A DNA stretch of 64,000 nucleotides from assembly GCA_020746875.1 (NCBI GenBank), contig JAGTJL010000001.1:3286001-3350000 (forward strand), written 5' to 3'. Each line of letters begins with the position of its first letter. Position 1 is the stretch's first letter. The notes under the pieces are model-generated. The model ran no database searches. It saw only the letters and a list, made by a program, of their open reading frames with translations, and was not told the DNA's origin. Positions 1-14,543 of this stretch are shown here, piece after piece. Source of the DNA: Rhexocercosporidium sp. MPI-PUGE-AT-0058 (lineage: Eukaryota; Ascomycota; Leotiomycetes; Helotiales). The position numbers and the translations under genes are program-made.

Positions 1-2820
1 GTGGATATGTGGGCGCTAGGGGAGATATGCTTTAGAATGATCACGAATAACCAGCCGGCATTTTCTTTCCCACAAGATCTCTTCAAATATGTCACACATG
101 GCAGTGAATTTCCCGTTTCACCCCTACTTGCGGCTCATGCAAGTCATGACTCTATCGAATTCATCAAAATTACGATGGACCCTTCGCCAACCAAACGACT
201 TTCTGCTAGGGATGCCTCGTCATATCCCTGGATTGAAGCTGCGCAGGAGACGGCTCGTAGATCTCTGTCAGAAGGCCGGTATGTAATAATAGAAGCAATA
301 TCAAACTGCCTAAGCAACTGACATAGAACAATCTATCACAGACCTTCACTTGAGGAACCTCCTCTGGTTTCTCAAGAGCTTCAAGCAACGGCATCTTGGA
401 GTACAACTAATCATCCGGGTCTACAACCGAGCGCGATTTGGAGTACGTCCAGCTCACTGATGCCAGCGCCAGTTGATTCTAGGCTAGGTACGGCTTTGGT
501 TATACAAGCAGACGGGTCTTCAATAGATCAGAACTTTCCAACCACATCTGTCACGAGCACTTTAGACAGCTTGTCACGTATGCTGGCACCAGGTTCTGAT
601 AGATCGCATACCCACCAAGATCTGGATTCAACCTCTTCTCTACCAAGACCAGTGATGGATGATTTTCAGTCTTCCAACGTCGACTATGGATCCAGAAGCA
701 TCTCTCCTAATTCTCAATATGATCCACAAAGTATGGAATTGACAAATCACATAAAACCAAGTACACCTCGCGAAGAGGCTAACTCCAAACCTGGACCCTC
801 TCACGTGCCTCTAGAACGCAAAGATTCAAGAGGGACAACCCCTCAGCCTGTTTTCCACAAATCCAGATCCGATGCCCAAACTGACCCACACCATACTAGT
901 ACAATCCTCCCACCTAAGGACATATCTGACCTGGCTGATCAACTCGAAAATGATCCCCAACACAACGTCTTTGTCAATGAGCGTCGACTCGCAGATGCAC
1001 AATATCAGCACAGAGAACAAGTGTCCAAACATAGTTCCAATATCAGGGAAGTCCAACGTATGCCGAATCAGCCTGAGATCACAATTTCAGCACCCACCCT
1101 CGAGCAAACCCCGGAACTGTCCTCCCGGCGTGAGGGTCCTCAGTCAAGGTCATCTGAAACAACGCATCACCAGCGTAGCGGTGGTAAACGGCCTGATAAC
1201 AAACAATATCAAGAGCCGTCTTCTTACGAAAATCAGCGTATAGCCAGGAGGCTACTACAACAAAAGAAGATGCCACCAACAGAGTATTCGGTACTTACGT
1301 ATACCCACACGAGTGTTAAACATGATGAGGTACAGGACTTGATTAGGAAGTGTACCAAGGAGCTCAAGGGGAGATGTACGTATACGGGCACTGCTTCGAC
1401 TTAGTCGAGTCCCATACTCCAGGAAATCATGTCACAGAGGACGCTAACACATAGACATAGCTCAAATCCCATTTCCTCTTCTACCCTTTCGGCCAGCGTC
1501 TGATCCCATGGCGGTGCGTCAGTTTATCAATGGGTTTTTTGCTATCCCCCCGTCCCTGCATGCTTTACCGCTTGAAAAGGAGCTGCAAACCCTGGAACCT
1601 CTAGTAAGTCACAATCTTGACGGTGTTAGGGAAATCTCCGCCAGCCAAGTTAATAAATTTCAAACAGGTTCTTTCGGGTATCTTAAGATGGTGTTGGAGC
1701 CGGCTTCCAGGAGGTATTGTAGGTTGGGAAGTGTACCAATTATTCAAGGTCGGGGAACTAGACTCGAGAATGGCGCGCGACTCCTTTTCGACCTTCATAC
1801 CCATATCTGTACACAACCATGCGCACGCTGATATCATATTTGACTTTTTTGACCTACTATCGGCTCTCATAGCTCATGGTAAGATGAATGGTTACTGTGG
1901 TGTCATGCTCCCTCGTATGGCGGCTTGGTGGGCCTTTGAGCATCAAGGTAATAGAACCTTTGAAGGGAATTACAGACAATGGCTCGGGTAAGTTGTCTTA
2001 GGCGAGTCCTTTGCAAGATCTACTGTACCTAACTGTATAATTCAGTGCTGCCGATGCCACAAGCCACCTATTCTTTGCGTATCTGAGGAACATTGCTCGT
2101 CAGCCCGTTATGCATGGCATCTCGATGCTTCCAAAATCCCTAGACATATTACTACGGGAATCTGAGTATCCCCCACAGAATTTATCGACGATGCAGTTGT
2201 CAGCGACTCAGTTCATAATGAAAGTCGACAATCTCTCCCCAGGACCATTCAGCCTTGTCCGTCGTGCGATCAACTCTCAAGGTTGGATTAAAAACGTATC
2301 CGAGTCAGCCAGGAATGTTGACCCCATCTTGCAGCTCACGTTCGAGTGCAAAAGGGTCCTCACAATCATGGATGAAACCACTATCCAACGGTTGTATCTT
2401 CACGGCAGGAAGCAAACAAGCACTATTGGGGAGCTTGATTGGTCCCGTTTTGAAGATTATGGATTTAGCGACGTTGCCCTCTACGAGTCGACCAATCCCG
2501 CGCAGCAGGATTTGCCCCTATCCATGACACCTCCCAAGGACACCCATACTTCGGATTTTGGCTTTGACGAAACGTTCTGGTGGGTTTGGATAACTAGTCA
2601 AGCACAAGAGGAGACGCCCGCGCGGAAGGAGGTGTTTGGGAGGTATGTTGTGATAGAGTTATCCTCTCGATCCCGACGGTGGGCGGTGTTGGAGGAACAT
2701 CTAGAGGGGAAAGCCACTCTACCGACTTCGTCTAGTCAGTCCATGGACGGGTCCTCTCCGCCACAGAAGAAGAAGGGTAGCAGCACTTTCTCCAAAAAGT
2801 GGTCCAAGTACATAAGCTAA
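1..2820 (+). CDS. Protein kinase C-terminus joined to Msb1-like (DUF1708) domain, 5' partial
   Basis: The first exon (1-278) reads as the end of a Ser/Thr kinase domain: VDMWALGE matches subdomain IX and LSARDASSYPWIE matches subdomain XI. The catalytic core lies upstream of the window. Exons join in frame as 1-278, 342-1375, 1461-1603, 1668-1987 and 2046-2820, with good GT/AG borders; the third could begin at 1455. About 310 residues rich in Ser, Pro and Gln follow the kinase. Then comes a recognisable Msb1 domain, with PLLPFRPASDP, RWCWSRLPGGIVGWE, FDFFDLLSALIAHGK and ATSHLFFAYLR. Msb1 proteins act in Rho/Cdc42-linked polarity and cell-wall signalling. Family proteins usually carry a long tail after this domain, but here the protein stops soon after EVFGRYVVIE, and AT-rich DNA begins about 100 bp later. 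A kinase-Msb1 fusion is unexpected. Two genes with a missed boundary in the linker is the alternative. Confidence 0.72.
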
Positions 2821-5110
2821 GAGTAGGAGTTGCAATGAAGTGCCAACGGAAGTTCCGCGTAGAAGAGGTTTCGCTCTACGATAGCGTCGCAGGTTACCAT
2901 GGGTTTATTCTCGTTCTTTATAGGCGTACTACCACGTTCCTCCGTTAATATATATATCCTTTAAATTATAATTATATTACATTTTAACTTGTTGTTATTA
3001 TTGTTAGGAATAGGAATCGAATTTGCAAAAGAGAAAAAGGAAGTATAGTCGCTGACAGTAATATTAAAGAGATCTCTAATCTTAAGCTCGTTATTTTCAA
3101 AATTATCGGGGTTTAAAGATAGCTTAAGATTTCGGAACGTTTAAATAATAGTTTCACGGTATTTATTGTGTATTCGTTTTTAGGCCTCTTCTACTTAATA
3201 GGCAAACAAAATCCTCTGGTCTTGAATAATATATTCGTTATTATTTTACTTCTTTAGGTTTTAATCGATATGGACCTTTTTAGCTCTTTAATTATTGCTT
3301 TCAAAAGTGAGTTAATAGCGACATCGAGCACCTAGACGTAATTAATATAATTATTAAGAATTAAAGATAAAGTAACGTTTAGCTTTTTGAATTCAGTTTA
3401 AATGGTCTCGTTGAGCTTTTCCTTTTGTAACTTTTTCGCCTTTGCCTTCACAGATTCGTTCGTAGGTATCTTCTTTCCGGTGTGTTAATGAGGGACAAAA
3501 GCGTCGAGGACAAGGAGTTGAGGTTCGTAGTCTGAGAGAGGGTAGGACGAAGCATATGAGTAATCTTATTTAATTTAATCGATAAGATTTAACGAATTAG
3601 CGTAAGCTTTCTCGTTTTATATTACTTTTATATTAGAGTAATACTTGCTTATCTTTACTTAACGGTTCTTATTGCTTTTATTAGGTTTTCTCTTAAATAT
3701 TAATAGCGGCTTATAACGAGGTACGCTATCTATATAGACAGTAATTTAAAGAATAGCCTGCCGCTTTTTTTAGCCACTTCTCGCCGTTCTCAAAGTAATA
3801 GTTCGAGAGCTAGAAGCAGCGTATATACGACCTTTTTAGAACTTAAAGGCGAGTGGTATTTAGTTTATATTCGCGATTTCTAAGAGCTTATATTTCCTTA
3901 TAACAGGTATAGTCGAAGGGCGAGGTTTTCCATAATCAAAATCAGGGTTGACGATAGTGTTTCGACAGTTGAATTAAAGCTAGTTGACGATTACTTTCCA
4001 AAGCTCTTTAGGTGCCTTTTGACTCGTTTTATGCTTGCTCGAAAGCTAATCTTATAGCGGTGTTTAAAACCAGCTAACTAATTAATTGACTAACGAAATC
4101 CAAAGTATAGATTTATATCTCCTTCTTTACGAATTACACGCTTAAGATAAAGCTTATTATAGATTTGTCGATTATTCCGAATTAATTACTTTGTAGAGAT
4201 AGCTCGGCTTTTAAGGCGTGCTTTATCAAACTTTTCTTTTAGTTTTAATTCTATCTCGAGCTCTTTAACTTTGCCTTAAGGCTTCCGAATACGAAAAGTC
4301 TCTTTTTTTTATTATAAAATATAAGCTTTTTATCGAATCTAGCCTTAAAAGGTTAAGCGTAGGATGTAAAGCTTACGGGTTGCGTATTAAATAGTGATTC
4401 TCTTATTAATACTATCTTTTAGCTGTTAATAAGTGTTTTCTTAATAAGTTAATACTATTAACTTATACTTTTTCGAATAGGAGTATCGTCGTCGAGTCAT
4501 ATAATCGCCGTATTCTGAGTCTGCGAGACTATCGATATCATTATCGACTGCTCCTTCCTAAATCGGCCGGTTTACTCGTTCTTAATCTCTTGGCTTCCTT
4601 AAGCTTTTATAGTCATTATCGATTCTCTATTAAGCTAGTTGTCGAATAGTCTCTTATTCCGTAACTCTATTAATATACCTACGGCCGAGAATACGTTAAG
4701 AGTGAGTTGCTAATGCCTTAGAGACACGACTAGGTCGAGCGCGAGGTTTAGGAGCTTGTAAAAGGCCTTGCAAATTTAAGGTAGCTTGACTTATTAGTAG
4801 AGGACTAGTAGGAATGCGAGGAATAAGCGCTATTAATCAATACTATATAAAAAAGTGTTTTTAAGTTAAGAAATATAGTCGAAGGTGGCAGGAGAAGTCA
4901 TCACAGAAGTACGATTTTTGGTGTAAATTTAGGAGGAAATTATAATCTATAACGCCACTCTTGACTATAGCGCTAGGTTCAAAAGTATCAAAAAACTTCC
5001 GAAAAGTTAAATCGTTATGGCGCTATATGCCAAATAATACGGTATAGTCGGGGAACGATTTTATGCTTGCACTTATATTTCTAAGACACACTAACCTCAT
5101 TGGAGCTAAC
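2821..5110. other. AT-rich gene-free block with RIP signature
   Basis: From about 2940 the sequence turns AT-rich, full of TA steps and TTAA, with stops in all frames. It returns to ordinary composition near 5100. No domain, terminal repeat or RNA gene was recognised. It is most likely a transposon copy mutated beyond recognition by RIP (CpA to TpA change). Confidence 0.7.
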
Positions 5111-5319
5111 AACCTTGTGACCCCACTCAGATCCCGCTCAGCCTTATCAATGCCCAGTGTCGCTGCCTGGTCTGCATCGTCCCTCGCTCGTTTTCGCTCT
5201 GTATTGATTTGTTGCAGTCTATTGAGTTAGAGCAAGTGTCCAGGTGCGTCCAGATGCTGGTTTTACCACAACATTCTTTCCAGGGACCGTCTCCGTTTCT
5301 ATTGGCCCCTCGCTCATAA

Positions 5320-7369
5320 GTGGCAACCTCTGAAGAGCCGCCTGAAGCTGGGATCTTCTCCACACCCGAAAATGCAAGCTTTCATTCTCGTCGCAAGTAC
5401 AAATCACTTGATTCCAATAGACAGGACATCAGACTTCTACGAGTCCATCCGAAGCGACTATGCCTTAAGGAGATTTGCTCAATCTTTCCCCTGTGGCTCG
5501 ACGGAGCATCAGATGTAGCACAAGCACTGGAAAGATTGGGACGATAATGAAACCTCATTAATCTGCTGCGAGCTCCTAGAACAAGTGCAGCTGGACTCAA
5601 TAAGCGGCAAATACGCAGCGCTCTCCTATTGTGCCGGTAAGGCTACCGAGACTGCTCGAATCATTATCGATGGGTTCTGGTTCAACGCCTTTGCAAATCT
5701 CGAACATGCCTTAGATGCTCTCCGTACCAACTTCGACACGACTTCTGCGAGCCAAAATGTGCTTTGGACCGATCAAGTCTGTATCAACCAGATGGATTAT
5801 CAAGAGAAGGCTCACCAAGTCGGCTTCATGAGAAAGATCTACCAGAATGCCGAGTGGGTTTACGTCGTCCTCTCAAGTCAGTCATATAGGATGAACACTA
5901 CGATTACTGGATCGGAGGCGATGCGGCAAATCTGGTTCGAATATGAATTCTGTGAAAAGGAGAGACCACTTCTCCCATGATGGGACGTAAGTTGGTCGAC
6001 GCAGAAGGTAATGAAGTCTTGTGGTCCAGTGACGGAGATCATGAACAGCCGTTGGTTGATCACATTCACCACTCATTCTTTCCATCGAAGCGTCATGCAT
6101 TCCCACGTTCCGGTGCCAAGCTTCATTATCTGTTTGATTTTCTCCGAGATATTACGGCATCTCCCTGGTGGACCAGGGCCTGGGTAAGCGAAGATTTATA
6201 CCCAAACGGACAAGCACTTTTTCCATAACTACAATACTTTTAAACTATTCGGATATCGAAGCTAATATTTCCAGGTTTTTCAAGAATTCTATACTGCTTC
6301 GCAAATATATTTCATCTGCGAGAAGACACGCATCCCTTGGGAAATGATAAAAGCGTACCTTGGCGTATATTGTACTAGAATACTCGAAGACGACCCACTG
6401 TACGCTTTCAAAGCTGAACAGTTTGAGCAACCCCATAGCAAGAGAAACCGAGCTCGCGTGGATCTCTTCTTTGAACAAAAGGACATAGGAGATGTTGCAA
6501 AAATCAACGACCGAAGTCGCGAAATACCAGGAGGAATAAGTTATCCTCTCACCATGGCCCAATCTAACTACAATATGTTGTGCCATACCGCCATGTTTGA
6601 GTCTACAGATCAGCGGGACCGAATCTACGCATTCTTTGGTCTGTTCAATTCAACCTACAGGATTATTCCGAACTATAGTACCTCTAATTCGATAACGAAT
6701 GTCCTGATTCAAGCGGCGAAATGTATCCTCGCGTCCGAACCAGACCTGAAGATGCTCTCCTATGCTACTTCAAGTTCGGACTCCGCCCGAAATTCAGCTC
6801 TTCCTACGTGGGTACCGGATTGGTTCATACTGGAACCCGAAACTTTCCGGCGGGTTCAACTTTCCCTCCTCACTTCTCCCACAGTCATCGACCGTGACGC
6901 TCGATGTCATGTCACCGAGACAGGAACATCCGAAACGACCATGAGTCTCCGAGTTCTCGGATATGCTTTGATGGTCCTCACAAAAGCTGCCCGAGATACG
7001 GATCTACCAAATCTTGTGCTCCACGCATTCCACACTAGCAGTAAGTGCTATGTAGCTCTCGCGAACGCGGAAGTGCAGGCTGGGGACGCACTTTGGTTAC
7101 TCAACCACGGTTTGGCTATTTATGTCTTACGACCTCGTGAAACTGGTGGGTATGCTCTCGTCGGACGGGCCCAGGTTTGCCTTGAAGACTCTTGGTATTC
7201 AGACGATGGTCCCGTAAGCGTAACCTATTCGAATAGGAGCAAGGATGGGAAACTTGTAGAGTGTCATTATCAGCCTGAGCATCTGAGACCATACGGACTC
7301 AAAAAGCCATTCACAGAAACCACCCGAACAACACGGTCACTTATAAAAGAATTGATTGAGATTTTCTAA
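5320..7369 (+). CDS. HET-domain (heterokaryon incompatibility) protein, fragmentary model
   Basis: Pieces in three frames spell a HET protein: SLDSNRQDIRLLRVHP (about 5406-5453), YAALSYCAG with LWTDQVCINQ (about 5610-5795), and SPWWTRAWV joined to FQEFYTASQ. The last join is a clear intron (6184-6274, phase 0), after which the frame is open to the stop at 7369. HET proteins trigger death of incompatible heterokaryons. Two other joins are unsure. Between about 5445 and 5520 there is a frame change with no good donor. Between about 5950 and 6010 an intron 5952-6007 would restore frame, but its donor GTGAAA is weak. No ATG exists in the first frame: a stop lies just before GTG 5320, so the start is in an unseen upstream exon or has been lost. 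Repeat-derived AT-rich DNA flanks the gene on both sides, yet the gene shows no RIP. Decay to a pseudogene is possible. Confidence 0.7.
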
Positions 7370-10261
7370 ATTAATGGCGGTCGATCGACCAACAAACCTG
7401 AAGAAATAATACAAAGCTAGATTATCTCAACCTTCTTATCAACAAATTATAGACTCGAACAACTGCAAAAAGCTTCACAATATCACCGATATCTATCGTC
7501 TTGGTCTTCGCAATCATCAAGCGCATCCATTACAATGAGGCACAGCGAGAAGAACAAGCTTGCTTTTAATTGAGCATATCCATTTGCAACCACAGAGTAT
7601 TGGACGGGGCTCAACCTTCGTAGGTTTGTCCCACGCGATCAACAGATGACTCTTGACATTCCGCTTCAGATGTGTGGAAGATTCATTTATAAAGCTAACT
7701 TGTATAAAGAAACTGTTTCTTTAAAAGTAATAAATCTTATTCTTAAGTATAAACGCCCAGATATTACGTAACGGTTTTACCTTAACAGACATTTAAATAT
7801 CGACCTTTAAAGCTTATTATTTAAAAGAATTATACTAAACACAACGACTTATATAAAAACCTTATAAGGCATAAAAGCCTAACGCTTTATTAAGGCTTTA
7901 ATAAATCTACGCGGCACGGAATTACATTAATAATTAAAAAAGAGCCTTATATATCTTGCCTTTCGATAAGAATAAGAGTAATTAAAAGTCATAAACGCAA
8001 GTAAGAAAGACATTAAAGCAGCGAAGAGTCGAATAAATATTAAGTTAACTCGACTCCGTAAGAACGAAACGAATAAGGTCCGAGCTAAATATATAAAAAC
8101 GAAATAAAGAGTAGCTATTAAGAGTATTAAAGATTAACTATATAAGTTAACTAGAAATTAATTCGTTTTTTTTTATATAGCGCGCTAAATTAAGAGATTT
8201 ATTTTATTAATCGAGCTAAAAGTAAGAACAAAGGCTTTTACTCCTTATTATATTACGCGAGATATTTAAAGTCCGTATTCGCTTTTAATGTCTATATACC
8301 GACTGTTTATATTATTAATACTTTTTTATAAGCGAAATAATATTTAAATCGCATGTTTTAAAGTATACTTTATCTTACTTATTCTTTAATTATAAGCGCA
8401 AAAAAGCTTTCCCGAATTAAAAAGCTTTTAATTAATATTTGCTTTATTATTAATAATATTATCTTAAACCTTTTTATAAATATAAAAAAGTTATTTTCGG
8501 CACCGAAAAAGAGTTTTAAGACTATATACAAAATCACAGACGCCGACGCGTAATTTAAGGTTTAAAAGCACTAAAAGAAAGCTTTAACTTTAACTTTAAA
8601 TTACAATCGTAAGACTAGTAAAATAATATTTATTTTCTGTCACGCCTTAAAAATAATAGCTTATAAACGCAATAGCTCTGTCCGGTAAGTAGCTATTTAT
8701 TCCGAAAACACTTATTTACTTGAAAAAGAAACCGTAATCGATATTATATTTAATATTACGGGCCGTTAAGACTTCTTTATTTATTTTTAAGTTATTCGCG
8801 TACTAATTATTAATTAAGATCGAGACGATATTATAAAAGTTAATTATAAGGAAATCGAAAGCAATAGTGATAAGGAATCGGGTTAGGTAAAATTAGTTCT
8901 TCCTTATAGCGATATTGAGCAAGGGGTTTCACTCCCTTCGAACTCAGCCTAAATATAATTATATTTCCTAAGGAATAATACTTAACTTACTTAAGATTCA
9001 GTATAATAATATTAAGTTTATATAAACTTTAAAAGAATATTAAAACGCTAAGCAAAAGAAATAATATAAATCAAAATAAGCTCGTCCAGCTAATCAATTA
9101 AGAATATTAATTAAGTAATTAAAATAATATTATATTTTTTTTAACTTATTTAAAATATTTTAAAATATGAATTTAATATTATTTAAGTTAACGAAAGTCT
9201 AAAGAGTTCTAATATTACTTACATATTTTACTTTATTTTACCACCCTAATGCACTTAAGTAATCAATAATTAGGACTTTTAGTAGTGTATTTAATATTTA
9301 TAACGGATTTAGGAAATTTCATCCTCGAGTCGAGAATGAATAAAATTAAAAGCTACGATATGATCCCTAGACTTATAACCTAAAGTAAGACGCTCGCTCT
9401 AATACTTATAGGCGAGGACTCTATACTTCCGATATTCCCTCTTTTGCTTTACTTCCGTCCTTAACATTTACATTTAGAATCTTAAGTCGAGTGCGTTAAT
9501 ACTTTGGGAAAATAAGCTATGCTTATAGCTTTAGCGAACATATATTTAACTTGGTGATAGAATAATTAAAATAAAAGATACGGAATTAATTAATTAACTT
9601 ATTGTGCTTAACACCTTACTTTGGTATCCCTACTTTTAGATCGCGGGGTTATTAAGGGAGACAGTCGTGACGTAATTCATAACTATACTTACCTAAATAA
9701 AATATAATTAATTTTCGTCTTAAAAAGACTTATATAAATTTAGCCTTTATTATGAAATTCCTTTATTACTTTTGTTATATATTATAAGATTTTCTTTATT
9801 TTTGCCGCAGGAAAGTCTGGATGCTCCGTAGTTAAGGTAAGTAAGGTATGTCGATATACATTTAAAGGCGATTAGTTTTTGTAAACTTGCTTTTAAGGGT
9901 TTGAAATAAGGTGAAAAAGGATTTAAATACGCGTTTAAAGATAAAAGACTCGCTTTTATAATTAAGTAAAATAGGTCAGAGATATAGTAAAGTTAATAGA
10001 CATGGACCTAGAGATTAAGATATACTTGGCTTAGTAAACGCTGAGTTTAGGGTTTTTAGGATAACGCTGGAGTAAACTGTTTTAAATGTATTTACGACCG
10101 GATTAGCTTATTATAATAAATATTATTCTTATGAAAATATAAGAAATAAGACGAACGAGGGCTATTAAGAGATTTTTACTATAAGTATAATGCGTAAGCC
10201 TTATATAAAGATAATATTTAAATAGCCGATTATCGAAGTCCTTAAATATATATACTTTATG

Positions 10262-10312
10262 ACGGCGCGAATAAAAACCTATTACATTACTATTAATAAA
10301 AGACTAAAGACG
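10262..10312 (+). repeat. Direct repeat copy A (pairs with 28761-28811)
   Basis: Fifty-one bases match 28761-28811 in the same orientation with about 8 differences by eye. Nearly all differences are transitions, as RIP would cause. The shared ends are ACGGCGCGAA on the left and AAAAGACTAAAGACG on the right. It is probably the edge of one transposon family. Confidence 0.7.
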
Positions 10313-12372
10313 CAGAAGGAAGAGGATTATAAGAATTCCCGAGTATAAATATATGTAGAGGGGGCACTAGTGCGGAGAGCCGCGCTAGGCTAAGCGAAGC
10401 CAGAGGCGCATAAGTAGTCGAGAGATATAACATAAGCTTCTCGAGTATATATATTAATTTTTAGTAAAAGCATAGCGCCGAGTAATAAATTAATACTCTT
10501 AGAATATTATAATAAATAAAAATATTAATATACGCTTTAAAAATATAATATATAAGGACTTTATATATTAATATAAGTAGTTTATTAAGTAATTAATATT
10601 AATAATAAATAAAAATATAAACATATATTTAAATTATATGTAATTAAATAAATAAAATCTAAAAATATAATTAAGTTATAGTAATTAAATAAGTAAGATT
10701 TTAATTATTATGTTTAACGCGTGTAAATCGTAGGTTTTAAAAGTAAGGCTAAAGTAAGGTTCGGTTTATAGCTAAGATCTCGTGCCGTCTTGTTTAATTA
10801 TTAAGTTATTAAGTTATAATTAATAAATTTAGTCCTTTTAAAGTAATTACTATATATAATAAAAAGCCGCAACGGTGTGTGCCAGCCTTTTATTAACTTA
10901 TATAATACGCCGCCTCCCGAGTTAATAAGTTTATTATTAGTTTAAGTGTCCCGTTTTATAGTAGCGCGATTATAATTACTTTTAAGGATATATATATATC
11001 GACCTTTATATTATTATAATTAACCTTTGCTTAATATTAACGCACTCTATACTTACGTGCTTACTTATTTATTTATTTTTTTCTTTTATCTTTTAATCTT
11101 TTATTTTTTTTAATAAATTCTCCTCGATCACTAATTATATCTTTTAAAGCTTTTAGAATAGCGATTGCGCGTATTAATAATTAGATCGTAGCTCGTTAAG
11201 TAAGTTCTTTTTTAATTTAATTTCTTAATTTCATTTTTAAGTGATCTTAATACTATTAAATTAATTATTAATAATTATATTATAGGATTTTAAAGATGAG
11301 TTCGATGACTAAGAAGTATTTAATAATAAGCTTGTTAATAAGCTTTTTAATAATCTTCTTCTTACTCGTTCGGTCGTTAAAATAGATTTTAAAGATAATT
11401 AATAATATTTTTCTTTACGCGAAAATAAAAATGCGCTTATTAATAACTTTAATAATAAGTTAATTCTCCTTCGATCTTTTTGTATCAAGTTAAGCTCGCT
11501 ATTTAAAAAGACTTTCACGCGTTCTTTTAATGTTTTATTATTATTAATTATATTAAATAAAAGCGTTATTATATTAAATAAAAATGACTTTTAATATACA
11601 CTTTTTACTTCGCGCGTCTCGCGTCTTAGTTCGACTCCCTCTTTTGCCCCTTTTCTTACTTTTAAGACTCGCACTCGTTCTTTATTAACTTTAAAAAAGC
11701 GTAAATTGTCTCGCACTCCATTTAAGCCTCGCTTTCTTATTAAGCGCGCTCGAGGTATATATATACCCTTTTAAAGCTTACTTTTTATTAATAACTTATT
11801 TTATTTATATTAATTAAGATTTATAAAAGGAGTTTGCGGATCCTTATTTATTATATATTCGCGCTACTATTCGTAGCCGTAGTAATTTTAGATATTACTT
11901 TATTAACACTTTTGCTATTAAAAGTCGATATTATAACTATACCTCCGGTTATAAGTGCGATTCCGTTACGGGAGATGTGCTTAAGTATAATAAAAGATTA
12001 ATTATAATTATAGACTTTAATAATAAAAAAGTATAATAATTATATTATAATTAATTTAGCATTTCATTAATCGATTCATAAAGTATTAAAAAGTATAAAA
12101 TTACTTTAAAAGCCTTAATAAAAGACTTAATAAATAATAATAAGTTTAATAAAGATATAAAGTTAAATTTTTTAATACGCTCTTAAAAACTAAGTCTAAA
12201 GCGTAATAAAAAGGATAATTTTAATAATAATATTAATATTAATACGGGATTTTTAACAGAGTTTAATAATCTTATATAAGGTTTAAAGAAGTTCGCAAAG
12301 GTCTTAAAGATAATAGCTACTTATTAATTTAAGCTTAAGTAGATTTTTGCGCTTTTAATAGATTATTTATAA

Positions 12373-12493
12373 GCTCGGACTGGATTTAAACAGACTTTGC
12401 TTAGGCTCGGGCCGGATTTAAATAGTATTTACTTAGGCTTAAGCTAGATTTAAGTGGACTTTGCCTGGGCTTAGGCTGGATTTCGCGTTTACG
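12373..12493 (+). repeat. Tandem repeat, 32-bp unit, about 3.5 copies
   Basis: Units begin at 12373, 12405, 12437 and 12469. Each starts GCTCGG or GCTTA, continues with GGATTTAAA or similar, and ends in ACTTTGCTTAG or close variants. The last copy is partial. The array lies in otherwise featureless AT-rich DNA and is more GC-rich than its surroundings. Confidence 0.75.
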
Positions 12494-14543
12494 TTTGGCG
12501 TTTTTAAAGCGCGAATACTTAAAATATTAAATTAAAAAAGTTTTATAAATAAAAAATTATATAAAGATATTCTTAATATGCTTTTAATAAATGTATTTAA
12601 AGCTTTTTAACTTAAGATCGGTAATTATTAAAGTTTAAAAATACTTTAAAAAGCTTAAATTTCTAACGAAATAAATTCTTTATAAGCTTATTAATAAATA
12701 TATTAGCGGTTAAAAAATATATTACTTTAAATAATTTATAAATATATTCTTACTTAAGCTATATATTTTAAATATTTATATAATAAAGCTTAATAATAAT
12801 CCTCTTAATATTATTTATAATTAGTTTAATTGTTTATTTATTATTATAAATTTTTTTTTAAGTTTTATAAATATTAAGAGTTAAGTTTTAAAAGAATCGT
12901 TAAAGAGTTATAACTTCTTTTTTAATATGTTTTAATATTAATAGTTCCGCTTTAATAGTCGACGTAGTAATCGTAAATTACCTTAATGCTTTTTAAATTA
13001 TTAGCCCGCTAAATAATAAGATTATATAATTTTAAAATAACTTCTGAGTTTCGACGTTATCCGCGAAAGATATATTTAAAATAATATAAAGCGCTTTCTC
13101 TTAACTACTTTTATATATAATACTTAAAAAGCGCGTATTAAATAAGTAATAAATAAGTTAATATATAATTATAAAATACTTTAAATTAAGATTTGTCGCG
13201 AATTATGAGAATTAAGCGATTATAAAAGCTACGTTTAATCTTATAATAATTGTTATATATAATATTAACTTAATTCTCTTTTAATAAACTTTAATATATT
13301 TTTTTAAAGCTTGTCCTTTATATTTAATAAAATTAATTTAAGGGAGCGGTGTCGTAAGACACCTCTTATTAACTTGTTTAAACTTTCGAGTAATCTTCTC
13401 AATATATTAATTATAAATTAAGGAAATAGTCTTACGCTTTTTATTATATATTATTTTAATCTTTAAGAATTATTTAATATTTTTAAGATTATATATATTA
13501 TACGCTTAATTTAGTCGCTTAATAAAATCTTATTCGAGCTTTAAGTCGTCTCGGTAATAAAGCACTTAAATATTATTTACGTAAAAAAGAATAAAGATTT
13601 TATAAATAAAGTCTGTGAATATACACGGTTCCTTTAAGTATAAAATTAGTCTTAAATTTATTAACGTTTTATTAATATACTTATATTATAAATACAGAAA
13701 GTCACGCATTCCGTAAAGAGCGCGATTAACTCGTAATATATATTTAAGCTTATTAAAACTTAAAGGAAATCTATAGTATACGGTTTTATCGTTTATATTC
13801 CGAAGAGCGTTAATAAACGCGTTAATTATGTCGAAGCACTTGACTTTTAAATTAAAATAAGCTGTAAGCGCTATAGTAATTCAGAAGGATTTAATTAAGA
13901 GCGTATTAACGTATATAAAGACGATTGTTGATTTACTTTAGAGATTATCTTATATAATAATTCGGGATTTATATTTTAAAATATATTTCTTTAGATTTAA
14001 CTTATACTTAAAAACTTATATAAGCGGGATAAGTGTTAATATAATACTTAAATTAAATACTTTTAAGGTTTAATAACTTTATTTATTTATTATCTTTATT
14101 TTTAGGTTTATATTTTCTTTAAATTACTCTTTTATTAAGTAATTCTTAAGATTATTTTATTATTTTAGTTTAAATAAAAGATTTTAAACTTTAATTTTTA
14201 AAAGTGAGATTTTCCCTTTTAATAATTAACGGCTTATTTATATTATTATTATAATTATATAATGTATAGTCTTTATTAAATCTCGAAGATTATTTTATTC
14301 TTTTAGTAATATATATTAATTAAACATAAGCCCTTAAGGCATTTAATTGACTTCGGACTGAAGATCACTGTATTAGTCGAGGATTTAATTACCCTTAAGA
14401 TTAGGCTTACCCCCGAGCTTAAGGTTGCCTTTATTAAGGCGTGTTTATTTAAAGATAACTATAAGTATTATAAATACTTTATTACCTTAATTTTTTTATA
14501 ATTTTCTTTTTTTCTTTTTACTTTTAGCTAACTTCTTTGTTTT

